Source: Linyphia triangularis | Taxonomy: Eukaryota; Arthropoda; Arachnida; Araneae; Linyphiidae | Length of the DNA stretch: 64,000 nt | Direction of reading: 5' to 3' | Assembly: GCA_963978545.1 (NCBI GenBank) | Contig: OZ021723.1 | Span: 46,574,069-46,638,068, forward strand | In this document: positions 1 to 10,960 of the stretch, one piece after another | How positions within the stretch are numbered: the first letter of the stretch is position 1 | How the letters are laid out: every line of letters starts with the position of its first letter | The notes under the pieces: generated by a model | Told to the model about the DNA's origin: nothing | Database searches by the model: none | The model's input: the letters and a program-made list of their open reading frames with translations, nothing else | Program-made: the position numbers and the translations under genes

Positions 1-1148
1 ATTGAGTATCTCACTCTCTGCATATCTGACGCAACGAAAGTTCAGGGCATCCGAAACGCCTTTGGTGTAATTTCAGAAATTTGCAGTTTCTTTCATAAAT
101 CTACAAAACGAACAGATATTCTGAAAAAGAATATTAAAGACTTGAAACCCAACACAAAACAGACGAAACTTAAGACGTTATGTGAAATTCGTTGGATTTT
201 ACGTCATGAAGCCATTTTAATGTTCAAGGAGTTTTTAGAGCCAATCATCGATTCGTTAGAGGAAATCTCGCAACAGACGATTCGTCCAAAAAGCCAAACA
301 TTTTGTTGCAAAGCACATGCCAGTTTTCTTTTCTAGTATGTTTGTGCATCGCCAGTAAACTGCTCGGTTGCACATACAACCTATCCGAGTATCTGCAAAG
401 TACTAACATTGACTTGGCCAGTGCTTTGGGTGAAGTCAGCAACATAACGACGATGTTGCAATAAATGAGAAACAACCATGTGGATAAGTTTAATTCTATA
501 TATAATGAAGCTGAAACCTTAGCTGAAAAACATAATATAGAAGTCAAAACACAAAGAGTGTGTAAAATCCAAAAGAATCGCCCAAATATAGCCTACAAAA
601 CAATTGAAGAATACTATAGAATAACAATTTTTACGCCCTACTTAGATGATATGATATCTTCATTAAATGAGCTCTTTTTGCCTCATAAAGAAACATTTTC
701 TTCCTTGCAAAACCTTATTCCGCAACACGCTGTTGGGAAGAGTTTTCAAGATATTGAACCATGCATCTCCTTTTATGAAGATGATCTTCCTACTTACAAA
801 GATGTGATTGAAGGCGAATGGGAGCTGTGGAAAAGAAAGTGGATGTCGGTCGAAATGTTACCAAACTCAGCGATGTGGTCGCTGTATGAATGCGATCAAA
901 ACATCTTCCCCAGCGTATACGTTTTGCTCAAAATCCTATCCATTCTGCCAGTGTCAGCAGCCACAGCTGAGAGAAGTTTTTCTACTCTTCGGAGATTGAA
1001 AACTTATCTTAGAAGTACGACAAGCGAAAATCGCTTAACTGGACTGGCTTTGCTGAATATCCATAGGCAATGCTCAGTTTCAGACGAGATGGTCCTCAAC
1101 AAATTTGCCAGCAGTGGAACTGTTAGAAAATTCAATTTAACTTTGTAA
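1..1148 (+). pseudogene. hAT-family transposase relic (P52rIPK/ZMYM1-like), 5' part cut by window edge
   Basis: This is the C-terminal half of a hAT-type transposase of the kind annotated as 52 kDa repressor of the inhibitor of protein kinase. The first about 335 bases read in one frame, with a tract around CEIRWILRHEA and then a stop. The reading is lost for about 130 bases and resumes in another frame at 465-1148. That second part carries the family's dimerisation domain, with the hallmark ILSILPVSAATAERSFSTLR near 930-1000, followed by LTGLALLNIHR. A hAT transposase would cut and paste its own element, but the stop and frame change make this copy non-functional. The N-terminal zinc finger and first catalytic part lie off the left edge. 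The family call is firm; the subfamily is less so. Confidence 0.85.
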
Positions 1149-1288
1149 TGCCTCTTAATTAAATACAATTGTCCCATTATTAATCTTTATTTTAAATGTG
1201 ATATTTCTTCTCATTTCCTAATTTTAAAAAGCATTTTTATTGTGTTTCATTAAAGCATTCTTAATCAAGTATTATTCATGCATATTAA

Positions 1289-1492
1289 CCCTTTGCACTC
1301 CAGGCCTTATTCGCGCGGAGGAATCAGCAACTCGAGACATTTTAGGTTCGGCTGGTGTTTATGGATTTGCTTCATAGAAACTAAACACAGTCATTGGCCT
1401 TGCATCGAATTTCCGCATCACACCTAATGGTCCTCTCGTGGTTTGGCATCCAATCGTGTGGCGCCTGAGAGGCGCCACTGGAGTGCAAAGGG
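1289..1492. mobile_element. piggyBac-like MITE, 204 bp, TTAA target
   Basis: The ends are inverted repeats starting CCCTTTGCACTCCAG. TTAA stands directly outside both ends (1285-1288 and 1493-1496), as expected for piggyBac-type insertion. There is no coding capacity. It lies in the 3' non-coding part of the hAT relic, so it inserted later. Confidence 0.75.
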
Positions 1493-1729
1493 TTAATACT
1501 TAATGTCACGATTGTGAAAAGAAAGGGTCATTTGCTACATTTAACGAATAAATTTACTTTCCAGTGAACGCTATATGTGCTAAAAGTATTACAATCCCAA
1601 AAAGTGTTTATTTGTTTTTTAGTTTGATTAATTTTGATTTGTAAATTATTGAATGATAATTATTGTTTCCGAAGTTGACATTTATAATTTCTCAGCCCCT
1701 CCCGAAAAAAAATCCTGGCTACGCCCCTG

Positions 1730-3745
1730 TCTACAATGTATTTAATATCTACAGTTTATTTAATATTTTCCCCCAATTCACCTTTCTTAGATTGATAAGT
1801 AAAATAATCCTTAGTCAGCATTTATTGCATGAGTTAATATGACACCTTAACGTATATTATTACAAAGTAAATTGTCTTTCTTGAAATAACATAAATTTCC
1901 AACTTGTATTGATTTTCCGATTGAAAAGTAGAGGTGAAATTTTTTCTTTGGAGTATCTATAACTAATATTTATTTTAAATCTCTTACTATTTTTCTTCTA
2001 TGTAACAATTTTGTTAAGTTTTACCCGTATTGTAGCATATAATCCCACTGCGTTTGAACAGTATTCATTGTTTTAAATAATAGAAAAGTTTTCAAGTAGA
2101 AATGATCTTAAATTCTCCCAGTGAATCATACTTTTTGGAAGAAAGTCCATGCGAATTCTACCTTCACTTACTAATGTGTCTTTGAAATCCACTTCATTCA
2201 TTCCAAGTTTTCACAAACATTTCATTATGAAAACGGCAAAGTAGGAAAACTATAATCTCAAAGACCTGCTGACACATCACAGCATCACCCGCTGCTTGCG
2301 CGTCGATGCTGCTGTTCTTGCTGTACAAATCTCCCGACCTGTTCCAACAAGTTTTAGCGTGACTCATCCTCCGATCTAAAAATGCCGGCGAATGGCGTAT
2401 CATCTACCGCTACCCTGATTGGCTAATTACCGTCACTTGCTTATCTTCCCATTTAAAGACGTGAATTTTATATGTAAAGTGAATTTTTACGCTAATGCTT
2501 AAATTCTTTGCTATAGAAAGTTCAAGTATTTTAGTTTTTTTTTCTCTTATACGTTACATTTTAAACATATGATACGAAATTTTTACGTTATGTTTATCTT
2601 AGAAATTTTAAGTATATTATTTTTTTTCTTATTTAACATTAACCTAAGAGTTTAATTGTATATGAAGAGTAAATTGTCACGTTAAAGTTTAAGGATATGA
2701 TAGTTATGTGAAGTAAATTTTCGTGTAAAGGTTAAAATTCTTTATCTTTGAAATTTTTATTCTGTTAAATTTCCCATTATTTAACATTAACCTTTGAAAA
2801 TAATTGTGTATGAAAATTTCGCGTATTGTTTAAATTTTTGTAGAAGAAAGTTTAAGTAAGTTTTTTTTTTTTTTTTCTTCTCTAATTTAGCATTATTCTT
2901 ACACATTTTAAAGATAAAAATTTTATGCGTGAAATAAATTTTCGCATATTGTTTCAATTCCTTACCTTATAAATTTTTAGTATTTCTTTTTCTCTAATTT
3001 AGCGTTATTCTTACACATTTGAAAGACATAATTTTTATATGTGAGGTAAATTTTCGCGTATTATTTAAATTCTTTGCCTTATAAATTTTTAGAGCTTCTT
3101 TTTTATCTTATTTATCGTTGATATAAGAGTATGATTGTACATGTAAAGTTAATTTTCACGTTCAATTTTAAATTCTTCGCTTTGTAAATTTTTAGTGTTT
3201 CTTTTTTCTAAAAGTTAGAGTTGTCATTATACATTTTAAAGACATGAATGGCAATGTTTGAATTCTTTGTCGTAGAAATTCGTTCCTCCTACATGTCAAA
3301 TTTAAAGTCGTGATTTTTATGTGTAAAGTAAATTTTTGCGTTAATGTTAAAGTTATTTGTCGTAGAAAGTTTAAGTATGTTACTTTTTTCTTTTATTTAG
3401 CGATATTTTAAAGACATGATTTTTATATATGTAGTAAATTTTCACGCAAATGTTAAAATTATTTATCGTAGAAATTTTAAGTATGCTAATTCTTCTTACA
3501 CGTCACATTTTAAAGTCGTGATTTTATATGTGAAGAAAAAATTTTACGTTAATGTCAAAGTTATTTGTAGTACAAAGTTTAAGTATGTTACTTTTTTCTC
3601 TTATTTAGTGATATTCTTACACATTTTAAAGACATGATGTTTATTCGTAAAGTAAATTTTCACGTTCACTTTTGAATTCTTAGTTGTAAGATGTTCAAGT
3701 ATGTTACTTTTCCCCTCTTATTTATGCATTAGAGTATCCAAAAAT
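1730..3745. repeat. Block A: duplicated segment with tandem repeats of about 100-125 bp
   Basis: This segment is closely similar, base by base over long stretches, to 12607-14955 in the same orientation. From about 2455 it becomes a degenerate tandem array. The units are built around TTTAAAGACATGATTTTTAT, a GTAAATTTTCACG-like stretch, TTTAAGTATGTTAC, and TTATTTAGCGATATTC. The units are 100-125 bp long and drift in length. No protein is credible here. A CCAAT-type ATTGG lies near 2418. Homology to block B stops near 3745, just before the ALKBH2-like gene. Confidence 0.8.
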
Positions 3746-3900
3746 CAGAAAAATTGTTCAAACAAAGTTGAGACGAAATGTAAAACCACCTAAAAAGTGG
3801 GAAAATTTATGATTCAATAAAGTGATATTGCTTTAAAATTTTTTGTTCTATTATTTCACATAAGAAAATCACACACAAATTTCCATTGAATAATTTTTAT

Positions 3901-5319
3901 TTACAATTTCAAATAATCTTTCAAAGCACCATATGATATACATTTAAAGAAATCTTCATTAAAGAATTGTATGACATTTTTACATTGTAAAGTTTCAAAC
4001 ACATTTTTAACATTAAGTACAAGAATAGCATCGTCTCCAACACACCAAGACTGATCTTGCAATGAAGTAGTTATACAGACATGATTTCCTTGTGAGGGGT
4101 CACCTATAGTACAAGCATCACAGCGAAACAATTTTAAAACATTACTTTCTATTTCACATCGAAAAGCAGAAACATATTCATGAAATAAGTCTATATTGGG
4201 AGGTATATTTACATTTTGAGCACAATGATTAAAAATTTCAACTCGTAGTAAATTTATAAGAGACTCCTTGATGGTTTCACATATTTCATGCATGAGATCT
4301 CTAATTTTAGCAAGATTGTTTTCATTTACTTTTAAGGAACTTTCCTTAAGTTTAAGATAAAAGATTTGTTTTAAAACTAACTCACCCTTATGTGATAGAA
4401 CCAGGAGTTGATTGTTACACACAACGCTACTAGCTGCGTATTTCGTGTTCACGTGTAAGAGTTTGTTATAAAAGTCCTGAAAGGTATCCATGTTCATCAT
4501 AATTTTCTGAGTACTTCCTTGACTATTATGTTGAGACATGTAGATGAAAAGACGAGAGTCATATTGATGAAGGGACACTATGAAACCAAATTCAAGGTTC
4601 CATTCCTTGAGGCATCCACTGGTTTTCTTTACAGAGGCATAAAGGCGAGTCATCCAGTCGTCATCGGGAATTGTTTCTTCTTCGACGATCATTTCATCCG
4701 ATGGTCTCTTCCGAGAAAAGGACTTGTGGGGATACTCTACAATATCTTGCGGTCTCTCTACGATGTTCCGGAAGGTGATACTGATTCTCGGCTCCGTCAC
4801 AGCAGGCTCGGCTGAAATTTCATGGGTCCAGAACTTATTGGTGGGTGGCTTCATGAGAAGGAGAGATCCACTTGGCAACGGAACTTTGTTGGGCTGGAAA
4901 TCAGGACGGGCAAACTGCATGGTTCTGATAGCTCCGAGACTTAGGGTTGGAATAGTGAAGTCTGGATCCAAGTCTTTTTCGCTGTCTTTATGAGCTCCAA
5001 TCTTGGCATTTCCATCTGTATAGTAGTTGAGAAGGGCATAGTTGTATTCTTGTCCAGTCTTGTTTTCAACATCCTTCTTAATATCAAGCAGTAAAGAGGT
5101 CCACGGCTTGGCAAAGACGCACGTTCCGGAAAAGGCATAGTTCACGCCAGTATCACCAAAACAGAGCACTTTCCTTTGAGGCGTGTAACTTTTTCTATTA
5201 AAGTTTAATTGCAGATTCTCAAACTCGTAGTTCAACAATTCATGCAACAACTGCTGTGATTTAGCTGCATCGTAAAAACTTTCAACGAGCTCAATATGTA
5301 AATCAGACGACATTTTCAC
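3901..5319 (-). CDS. ALKBH2-like AlkB Fe(II)/2-oxoglutarate dioxygenase with novel C-terminal half
   Basis: An intact intronless frame of 472 codons. Residues about 45-187 match the AlkB fold of the ALKBH2 group, enzymes that oxidatively remove alkyl groups from nucleic-acid bases. The iron ligands H110, D112 and H166 are present, as are the 2-oxoglutarate arginines R178 and R184 (PRISITFR). ALKBH2 itself is about 260 residues, so some 250 C-terminal residues are extra. Residues about 240-290 look faintly like a PC4-type single-strand-binding fold (weak). C400, C403, H413 and C415 could bind zinc. An AATAAA-like signal overlaps the stop. The gene lies between the block A tandem repeats and a TGACGTCA array. 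Lack of introns beside a heavily spliced gene suggests a retrogene, virus or transposon cargo. The catalytic family is secure; substrate, origin and the C-terminal role are unknown. Confidence 0.85.
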   Translation of the reverse strand: MKMSSDLHIELVESFYDAAKSQQLLHELLNYEFENLQLNFNRKSYTPQRKVLCFGDTGVNYAFSGTCVFAKPWTSLLLDIKKDVENKTGQEYNYALLNYYTDGNAKIGAHKDSEKDLDPDFTIPTLSLGAIRTMQFARPDFQPNKVPLPSGSLLLMKPPTNKFWTHEISAEPAVTEPRISITFRNIVERPQDIVEYPHKSFSRKRPSDEMIVEEETIPDDDWMTRLYASVKKTSGCLKEWNLEFGFIVSLHQYDSRLFIYMSQHNSQGSTQKIMMNMDTFQDFYNKLLHVNTKYAASSVVCNNQLLVLSHKGELVLKQIFYLKLKESSLKVNENNLAKIRDLMHEICETIKESLINLLRVEIFNHCAQNVNIPPNIDLFHEYVSAFRCEIESNVLKLFRCDACTIGDPSQGNHVCITTSLQDQSWCVGDDAILVLNVKNVFETLQCKNVIQFFNEDFFKCISYGALKDYLKL

Positions 5320-5640
5320 TTCAAACTAATAAGCACAACTTCGAAGAAACAGCAAACGCACCTTCACTTGACAAAATCAGGAGAGAAATGGCGTCCTCGC
5401 TGAATACAAGTTCGTGAGTGACGCAGCTCACCCCTTCTGATTGGCTGGCAGTCAAAACAACGCCCTCTAGCGTGAAACCTGATTGGTTAGGCTTCCCCTA
5501 ACACCTATCCATCTTTATCGCCATGCAATATCCTGTCCCCAACTGTTCAAACCTGTTCAGACAGAATGAGTCATCCGATTAACACCTGCTCGTATCTTGT
5601 TTAAACCTCTCACAAGATGTTGCCATACCTTAAATGCTAA
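5320..5640 (-). promoter_or_regulatory. Probable promoter region of the ALKBH2-like gene
   Basis: The upstream side of the minus-strand gene contains two CCAAT boxes in the gene's orientation (ATTGG on the + strand near 5440 and 5482), about 120 and 165 bases before the start codon. No convincing TATA box is seen. The dense TGACGTCA array begins farther upstream. Promoter function is inferred only. Confidence 0.35.
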
Positions 5641-6320
5641 ATCTTAACATATAATGACGTTATATTCACTGTGACGTCACTACTAAAAATACCTATAACT
5701 CTAAGTTATTCGTTTAGAAGCAGCCCTAGAACAACTCAACTTCCAATGACGTCATCGTCCCCTCGACGCATCCCTCCTTAAAACTATATCAGGGTGTTGC
5801 CACACTTAAAAAGTTAAACTTTAACATATTCTCTCTATGACGTCATTCCCACTGCATTTCCACAGTGATGTCATACAATTAGAGCCTATCACTATTACGT
5901 TTTCGTTTAGGGGCAGCATAAATACAACTCAACTCCGCCTTAAATTTATGTCTCAAGATGTAAGGTGTTGCCATCTAACTAAACTGTAACATAAAACAAG
6001 TTATGACGTCATATCCACTGACGTCATACATAAAAAAGCATATATCTCTAAGTTATTCACTTAGAAGCAGCCCTAAAACAACTCAACTCCGCCTTAAAGG
6101 TAAACCGAAACTAAAAAGTGTTGCCACCTCTCAAAACTTTGATGTAAAACAAATTATGACGTCATACCCACTGTGACGTCATACACAAACAGCTTATAAC
6201 GAAACCGAAACTAAAACAACAGCAGGAGGAGAACAACTCAACCCCACTTCCGTTCACGTGACTTCCTGTGACGTCATATCCGGTCACGCCCACTTCCTGT
6301 GACGTCATCATCCCTCATCC
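5641..6320. repeat. Array of paired TGACGTCA palindromes (copy 1)
   Basis: Degenerate tandem units of roughly 150-200 bp repeat the phrases AGAAGCAGCCCTAGAACAAC, AACTCAACTCCGCCTTAAA and AAAAAGTGTTGCCACC. Each carries one or two 8-bp palindromes TGACGTCA (or TGACGTCAC/TGATGTCA), often as pairs about 17 bp apart, for example at 6158-6181. I count about nine full or near-full sites. This is the CREB/ATF consensus, but the arrangement also suits sites bound by an element-encoded protein. The same array recurs at 16436-16920. Confidence 0.75.
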
Positions 6321-6339
6321 CATCCCTCATCCCTCCATG

Positions 6340-7095
6340 GCCGAGGAGCCCTATTTTCTAACTACTCCCAAAACAACAAAAGATGTTCAATCATTCTTGG
6401 GTCTAAGTGGATTTTTTAGGAAGTTTATAAGGGATTATGCTGCCATTGCAAGACCCTTAAGTGATCTTTTACGGGACAATACTCCTTTTTATTTTGGTAC
6501 AGACCAAAAACAAGCTTTTCTAACACTGAAACAGGCACTGTCAACAGAGCCTGTGCTACACCTATATAAACAAGGCTCGCCTTTACTGTTACATTGTGAT
6601 GCATCCTCAAAAGGATTTGGTGCTATTCTTCTTCAAGCAGACTCGGATAACATCTTCCATCCTATACATTATATGAGCCATAAGACATCACCACAAGAAG
6701 AGAAATATTCATCGTACGAATTAGAAGTTCTTGCCATAGTTCAAGCACTAAAGAAATTCAGACACTACCTTGCAGGTACCAAGTTCAAAATTATTACAGA
6801 CTGCCAAGCCTTCCAAAAGACCATGTCAAGGAAAGAAGTGCCACCAAAAATTGCCAGATGGGCAATGTTGTTAGAGGATTTTGACTACGAGATAATACAC
6901 AGACCAGGCAAGCAGATGACACATGTTGATGCTCTCAGTCGTTACCCAGTCATGTCAATCCAAGTTGATGCAACAACCCAGAAAATCTGCGATGCTCAGT
7001 CAAAGGACGAATTCACACAAGGCATTAAAAATATAATCGATCACTCTTCAACTACAGAATACAAATACAAGAACAACATTCAAGAACAACATTGA
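6340..7095 (+). pseudogene. Ty3/mdg4-type pol fragment: end of reverse transcriptase plus RNase H
   Basis: A continuous frame shows the reverse transcriptase thumb (VQSFLGLSGFFRKFI) and then RNase H, with HCDASSKGFGAIL (first catalytic aspartate), YSSYELEVLAIVQALKKFRH (catalytic glutamate) and ITDCQAF (second aspartate). The tract ends with IIHRPGKQMTHVDALSR, the usual end of this RNase H. The catalytic part of reverse transcriptase upstream and integrase downstream are missing, so this is a fragment. It is joined at its right end, near 7080-7095, to a gag relic on the opposite strand. Family assignment is strong. Confidence 0.9.
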
Positions 7096-8254
7096 AATAT
7101 TTATCGCGGTTGTAATTTCTTCCGGTTTCTATTTCGCAGACGTGATTATTTGGTGCATTTGGCCTAAAATTATCGTTGTTGTTACGGTGATTGTAAGAAC
7201 CCCTTGGCGGTCTGTTAAATGACCCTCTGTATTGGTTTTGCGTATTTTTGTTTTGGAAATTCTGCCCGCTGTTGTATGTTTGTTGGTGATGATTTGTTTC
7301 GTGTAGAGATTTACGTTTTGACGTAAAGTAAATATCACACTCTTTTGCAAGTTCTTTAGGTTCTAGCCAATCTTCCCCTTGGTGAACGGCGATGTGTGCT
7401 TGTGTTTGGCGGTCAAGTGTGCTGAAAAGCTTATCCGACACCATTAATTTACATAGTGTTTCGTAGTCAGTGGCGTTGCGTACCTTACAGTAATATGCGA
7501 ATGATTGTGATAGCCTTGACCCAAATTGCGTATGCGACTCGTTCGGCATGCGTTGGCTCCTTCGAAAATTAAGAAGACATTCTTGTGGCGTGGGTTGAAA
7601 TTGGCGCAGGACAATACTTTTGACTTGTTCGTAATTTTTTAGGTCGTACTCCGAAATATTTAGTAAAATGTAACTAGCCTGTTCGCCCAGTATACTAATC
7701 AAAATTTCCGATTTTGCATCATCTGGGACATTTTTTGTCGTAAACGCACGTTCCAGAGACTGAAAGAATAAATTATAGTTTTCTGGTCTCGACGGGACTG
7801 GCATGCTTAGCGTTCGAACACTGCGAAGAAGACTTTCGATATTTGGACTTGCTTCGGTTGCTGTGGTACTTCCAGTACTAGTTTGGTTTAATGCAGTAGT
7901 ATTTTTAAGAGCTGTGAGCTCGAGTTGTCGTTCTATCTGTGCAAGTTTAACTTTTACGATTTCATTTTGATTTTCAAACTTAATTTTTTCGATTTCCTTT
8001 TGCTTTTCATTCTTATCATCTTAGATTTGCTTTAGTTTTTCATTAGCCTCTTGGGTTTTTCTATCAGCCTCTAAGGCTTTTCTAGCAGCTACAACTGTTG
8101 TTATTAAATCTTTAACGAAATCTGGATCTATAACGAAAATTTCACTTTTTCAAATTAAGTCTTTTAATTTTAGAATTGTGGTACCATCCGGTACAACAAT
8201 ATCTAACTCAGCGGCGACAAATGCGAGATCTTGCTTTCTGATATTTTTAAACAT
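7096..8254 (-). pseudogene. Retrotransposon gag relic (Ty3-like, arachnid style)
   Basis: A minus-strand gag reading frame starts at 8254 (MFKNIRKQDLAFVAAELD). It runs through a glutamine/lysine-rich coiled-coil region and a capsid-like domain (MPVPSRPENYNLFFQSLERA at 7804 onward) to an Asn/Arg-rich tail near 7135. Two in-frame stops interrupt the N-terminal part, near 8150 and 8022. The downstream 250 codons are open. No CCHC knuckle is seen before the sequence breaks off at the junction with the pol fragment. Together with the LTR to its right it is the 5' end of a truncated element. The same gag family occurs at 22.9-23.4 kb. Confidence 0.75.
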
Positions 8255-8545
8255 AATTAATAATAAGATGGATCCTACCTGCGTTTCTTGATTTTACTTC
8301 GCTTTTGAAGTTGTATCCGTTTTATGTTGTTGCTCTTTCGAAGAGTACTCGTTGCTTCTGGTTTCTGGTTCGTGGTAGTTGGTCGATTTGGAATAACTTT
8401 GCTGACTTCGTTGAACTTCTGCTTGACGGCTGAAGTGGGACTTGTTCGGCGAAGCGAGTGTTATGCACTTGTATAATGACGACGCTGGTTGATGAGTTTG
8501 CCTTTTATTTGTAGATTCCACTGGTGGTCGCTGATTGCTGCGGTA

Positions 8546-8655
8546 ATTCGTGAAGAGGATTTTGGTTTGACCTCTGGATGCGTAGAAGTGCAGTTTTTTG
8601 TTTCGTGAAGAGGATTTTGGTTTGACCTCTGGATGCGTGGAAGTGCAGTTTTTTA
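8546..8655. repeat. Direct repeat of about 55 bp in a retrotransposon leader
   Basis: GTGAAGAGGATTTTGGTTTG and the following CCTCTGGATGCGT..GAAGTGCAG stretch occur twice in a row, with one visible base difference. The pair lies in the untranslated leader between the LTR/primer site and the gag start. Confidence 0.8.
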
Positions 8656-8689
8656 AATATTGTTTTCATCGTATTCTCGCGGGTAAAAA

Positions 8690-8706
8690 GCATGGCTGAG
8701 CCCCCA
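8690..8706 (-). promoter_or_regulatory. Candidate tRNA primer-binding site
   Basis: Directly inside the LTR the minus strand reads TGGGGGCTCAGCCATG, starting with the TGG expected opposite a tRNA CCA end. The primer tRNA was not identified. Confidence 0.45.
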
Positions 8707-8903
8707 TGTGGTATGACGAAGGGGTAAAAGTGAAGAGGCCAATTAAATAGACAGCAGGTTTATTCGTTGCATAAGATAAAAATAGGTTCTTAAACCTAAA
8801 CTAGGAGAGGCTACTACGTCCGTTCACCTTCACTCCCTCAATCATACTCTCTCTCTGGCGACGAAGTCGCCGCTAGGGGATTACATTAGCAGCGCCCTCT
8901 ACA
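8707..8903 (-). mobile_element. 5' LTR of the truncated gag-bearing retrotransposon
   Basis: A 197-bp segment begins TGTGG and ends CTACA, so it has TG...CA ends on both strands. In the gag orientation it contains AATAAA (TTTATT on the + strand near 8758). It is directly followed by the primer-site candidate, the leader and gag. No partner LTR is seen, which fits the truncation. Confidence 0.6.
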
Positions 8904-8912
8904 TCAATGGGG

Positions 8913-8913
<1 letters not shown>

Positions 8914-8955
<42 letters not shown>
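8914..8955. repeat. (TA)n microsatellite
   Basis: About twenty TA units end in a T run. It abuts the left end of the long palindromic element; a matching A run plus (TA)n lies at its right end near 12190-12240. Confidence 0.9.
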
Positions 8956-8958
<3 letters not shown>

Positions 8959-9684
8959 TTTTCTTGTGAAAAACTAGCATAAATTTGAAAAATGTAGAGT
9001 TTGTTACTACGTAAAATTGAACATCATCTGGACAAACTAAATTATAAGTGAATTTTTTTTTTATTTGAGAGTTGCTGACAATATATCATTAATATAGAGA
9101 TTTTTAACTTCCACCCATAATTTCTAAATAACTTATACATAAATTTCAGAAAACTGAAACGGAATTTTGTTTTACAAGACGCTTATTTTGTAAGATGAAT
9201 ATTCAATATTAGTATAACTGGAGCAAAGTTCATTCCGGAAAAAACTTGTAAAATACACTTATATTTTGAAAATAGTTTGAAATATCCTTTTAAATTTATG
9301 AATGCTCGCTTTCGAAAGACACAAATAAAACTGATATTACTCATGATAATTAACACATGCATAACATTAGTCAAAGTGAAATTTTTATTGCTTGTGACCG
9401 ATAATTATTCAGTGAAGCAGAACTTACATAGGAAATTTGTGCAAACTTTTTCAACTTTTAAACCAAGTATCATGTAAAATTATAAATTACGATAGGAAAT
9501 AGCATACTTCAAAATCGGAACAAGTCTTGTAGTTAAGCTAAATTTATTTCTCAAGGAATTGAAAGCATACTAGAGAAGTCCTTATCATTTCGCATCTTTT
9601 CTCATGTTGCAAGAAGACATACTTTGTAAAAGATCGTCGTAGCACATAACAAAAATCAGTAAAAATAAATATATTTTCTATGGC

Positions 9685-10005
9685 AGTGATTCTCAACCTT
9701 TTTTTTGTCGCGGCACACTTTTAACGATTTCAAAATTTGGCGGCACACAAAGAAAAAGATAAGTTTAAAAGTTGTTTATTTTACCTACCTATAATACACT
9801 GTAATACACACCTATTATACACTGTGTAAAATAGTTTATGTTAATAATTTGGAATGTAAAATAATATAATATAATATGTACTACAAAAACAACAGTACGT
9901 TTATTAAGGGATTAATTACAAATCTACATTTCTAAAATTTGGCGGCACACTTTAAGAATTTGGCTGCACACAAAATTGCCGCGGCACAGTGGTTGAGAAT
10001 CACTG
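9685..10005. mobile_element. hAT MITE, 321 bp, 8-bp target duplication
   Basis: The inverted ends are CAGTGATTCTCAACC. The target duplication TTCTATGG is perfect on both sides (9677-9684 and 10006-10013). The phrases GGCGGCACAC and GCCGCGGCAC recur inside. The other arm of the palindrome lacks it and shows the uninterrupted site, so it inserted after the arms formed. Confidence 0.9.
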
Positions 10006-10367
10006 TTCTATGGCAAAGATAAAACTTCACAACTTAATTACTGAAATTTAGCTAGGTTGCATATGGCTTATTCACATAACTCGCATATGCTTCGAATGTT
10101 GAAATATATTTGTCAGTTGAAATCAAACTCATCGAAAATAAATTTTCAAGTCGGAAATTACTATTAAATAAACTTTACATGTAAAACATTGTGAATATCT
10201 CCCCGCAACATTGGTTGCTATTATCGGTATATGATTAAACAAGTTTCGTGATCTTAACGTATGTCAATGTTATGTACATATTTTTTTTTTTTTACATGTG
10301 AAAAAAGGAAACTTTTCCACATATGTTGATAATTTTCATATTTATTTAGTTTGTGGTTGTTTTCAAG

Positions 10368-10960
10368 TTATTCAGTTTGATACAACTGAGATGACATGAT
10401 ATAAATTGTTTCATGTGTTATAGTTTTAATATATGTTTTCCCACTTAAAAGCATGTTTGATTTTAATTTTTGTTTAAACTTTCTCCTAAAATTTTTTATA
10501 GCGGACCTTAACGCATTTTTATTTCTGATAAAGTACTTCGAAACATCATTCAATGTTGTATCTTCTATACTTTCAGTAAAACTTCTCACATAATACATGA
10601 ATTTCAAGAAATTTGCTATGTATTTTTTTAATGTATAGAGATTTCATCTTTATCATTCTATGATAAGACATCAATTTGGTTCTTAATAAGAAAGAGTGTA
10701 TTTTCTTGTCATAAGCTAGAAAACCGAAGTTAATATAAGTCATTATATTAACCAAGTCATTATATTCGTCAATGATAATTCTCATTCACGAATTTCTTGT
10801 CGTCTTTAACTTTTTTCAACACATTTCTATCAACTTCTATTTTCTCTTCATCTATCACTTTGTCATACTTCTTTTCAGTTATAGTATGTATCAGTTCTAG
10901 TCACTGTTTAAATTTACATCATTGATTTATTCAGTTCACTCAATCTCTTAGTTCATAATA
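10368..10960 (-). other. Possible degraded coding tract in the centre of the palindromic element
   Basis: On the minus strand three short open stretches follow one another with frame changes: about 10900-10790 (charged, around KKYDKVIDEEKIEVDRNV), 10785-10573, and 10607-10368 (around RSFTESIEDTTLNDVSKYF). The charged composition and their position between the inverted arms make a decayed element protein possible. None resembles a transposase I know, and AT-rich DNA gives such frames by chance. Confidence 0.2.

Larger units (their letters stand above)
1..1729 (+). mobile_element. hAT element, 3' portion
   Basis: The transposase relic is followed by about 580 bases of non-coding DNA that ends in GGCTACGCCCCTG at 1717-1729, a typical hAT terminus when read as its complement (CAGGGGCGTAGCC). 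The next 8 bases are TCTACAAT. The related block at 12.6 kb has TCTCCAAT at the equivalent place with no element, so it looks like an empty site. A small TTAA-flanked MITE is nested at 1289-1492. The left terminus is outside the window. Confidence 0.7.
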
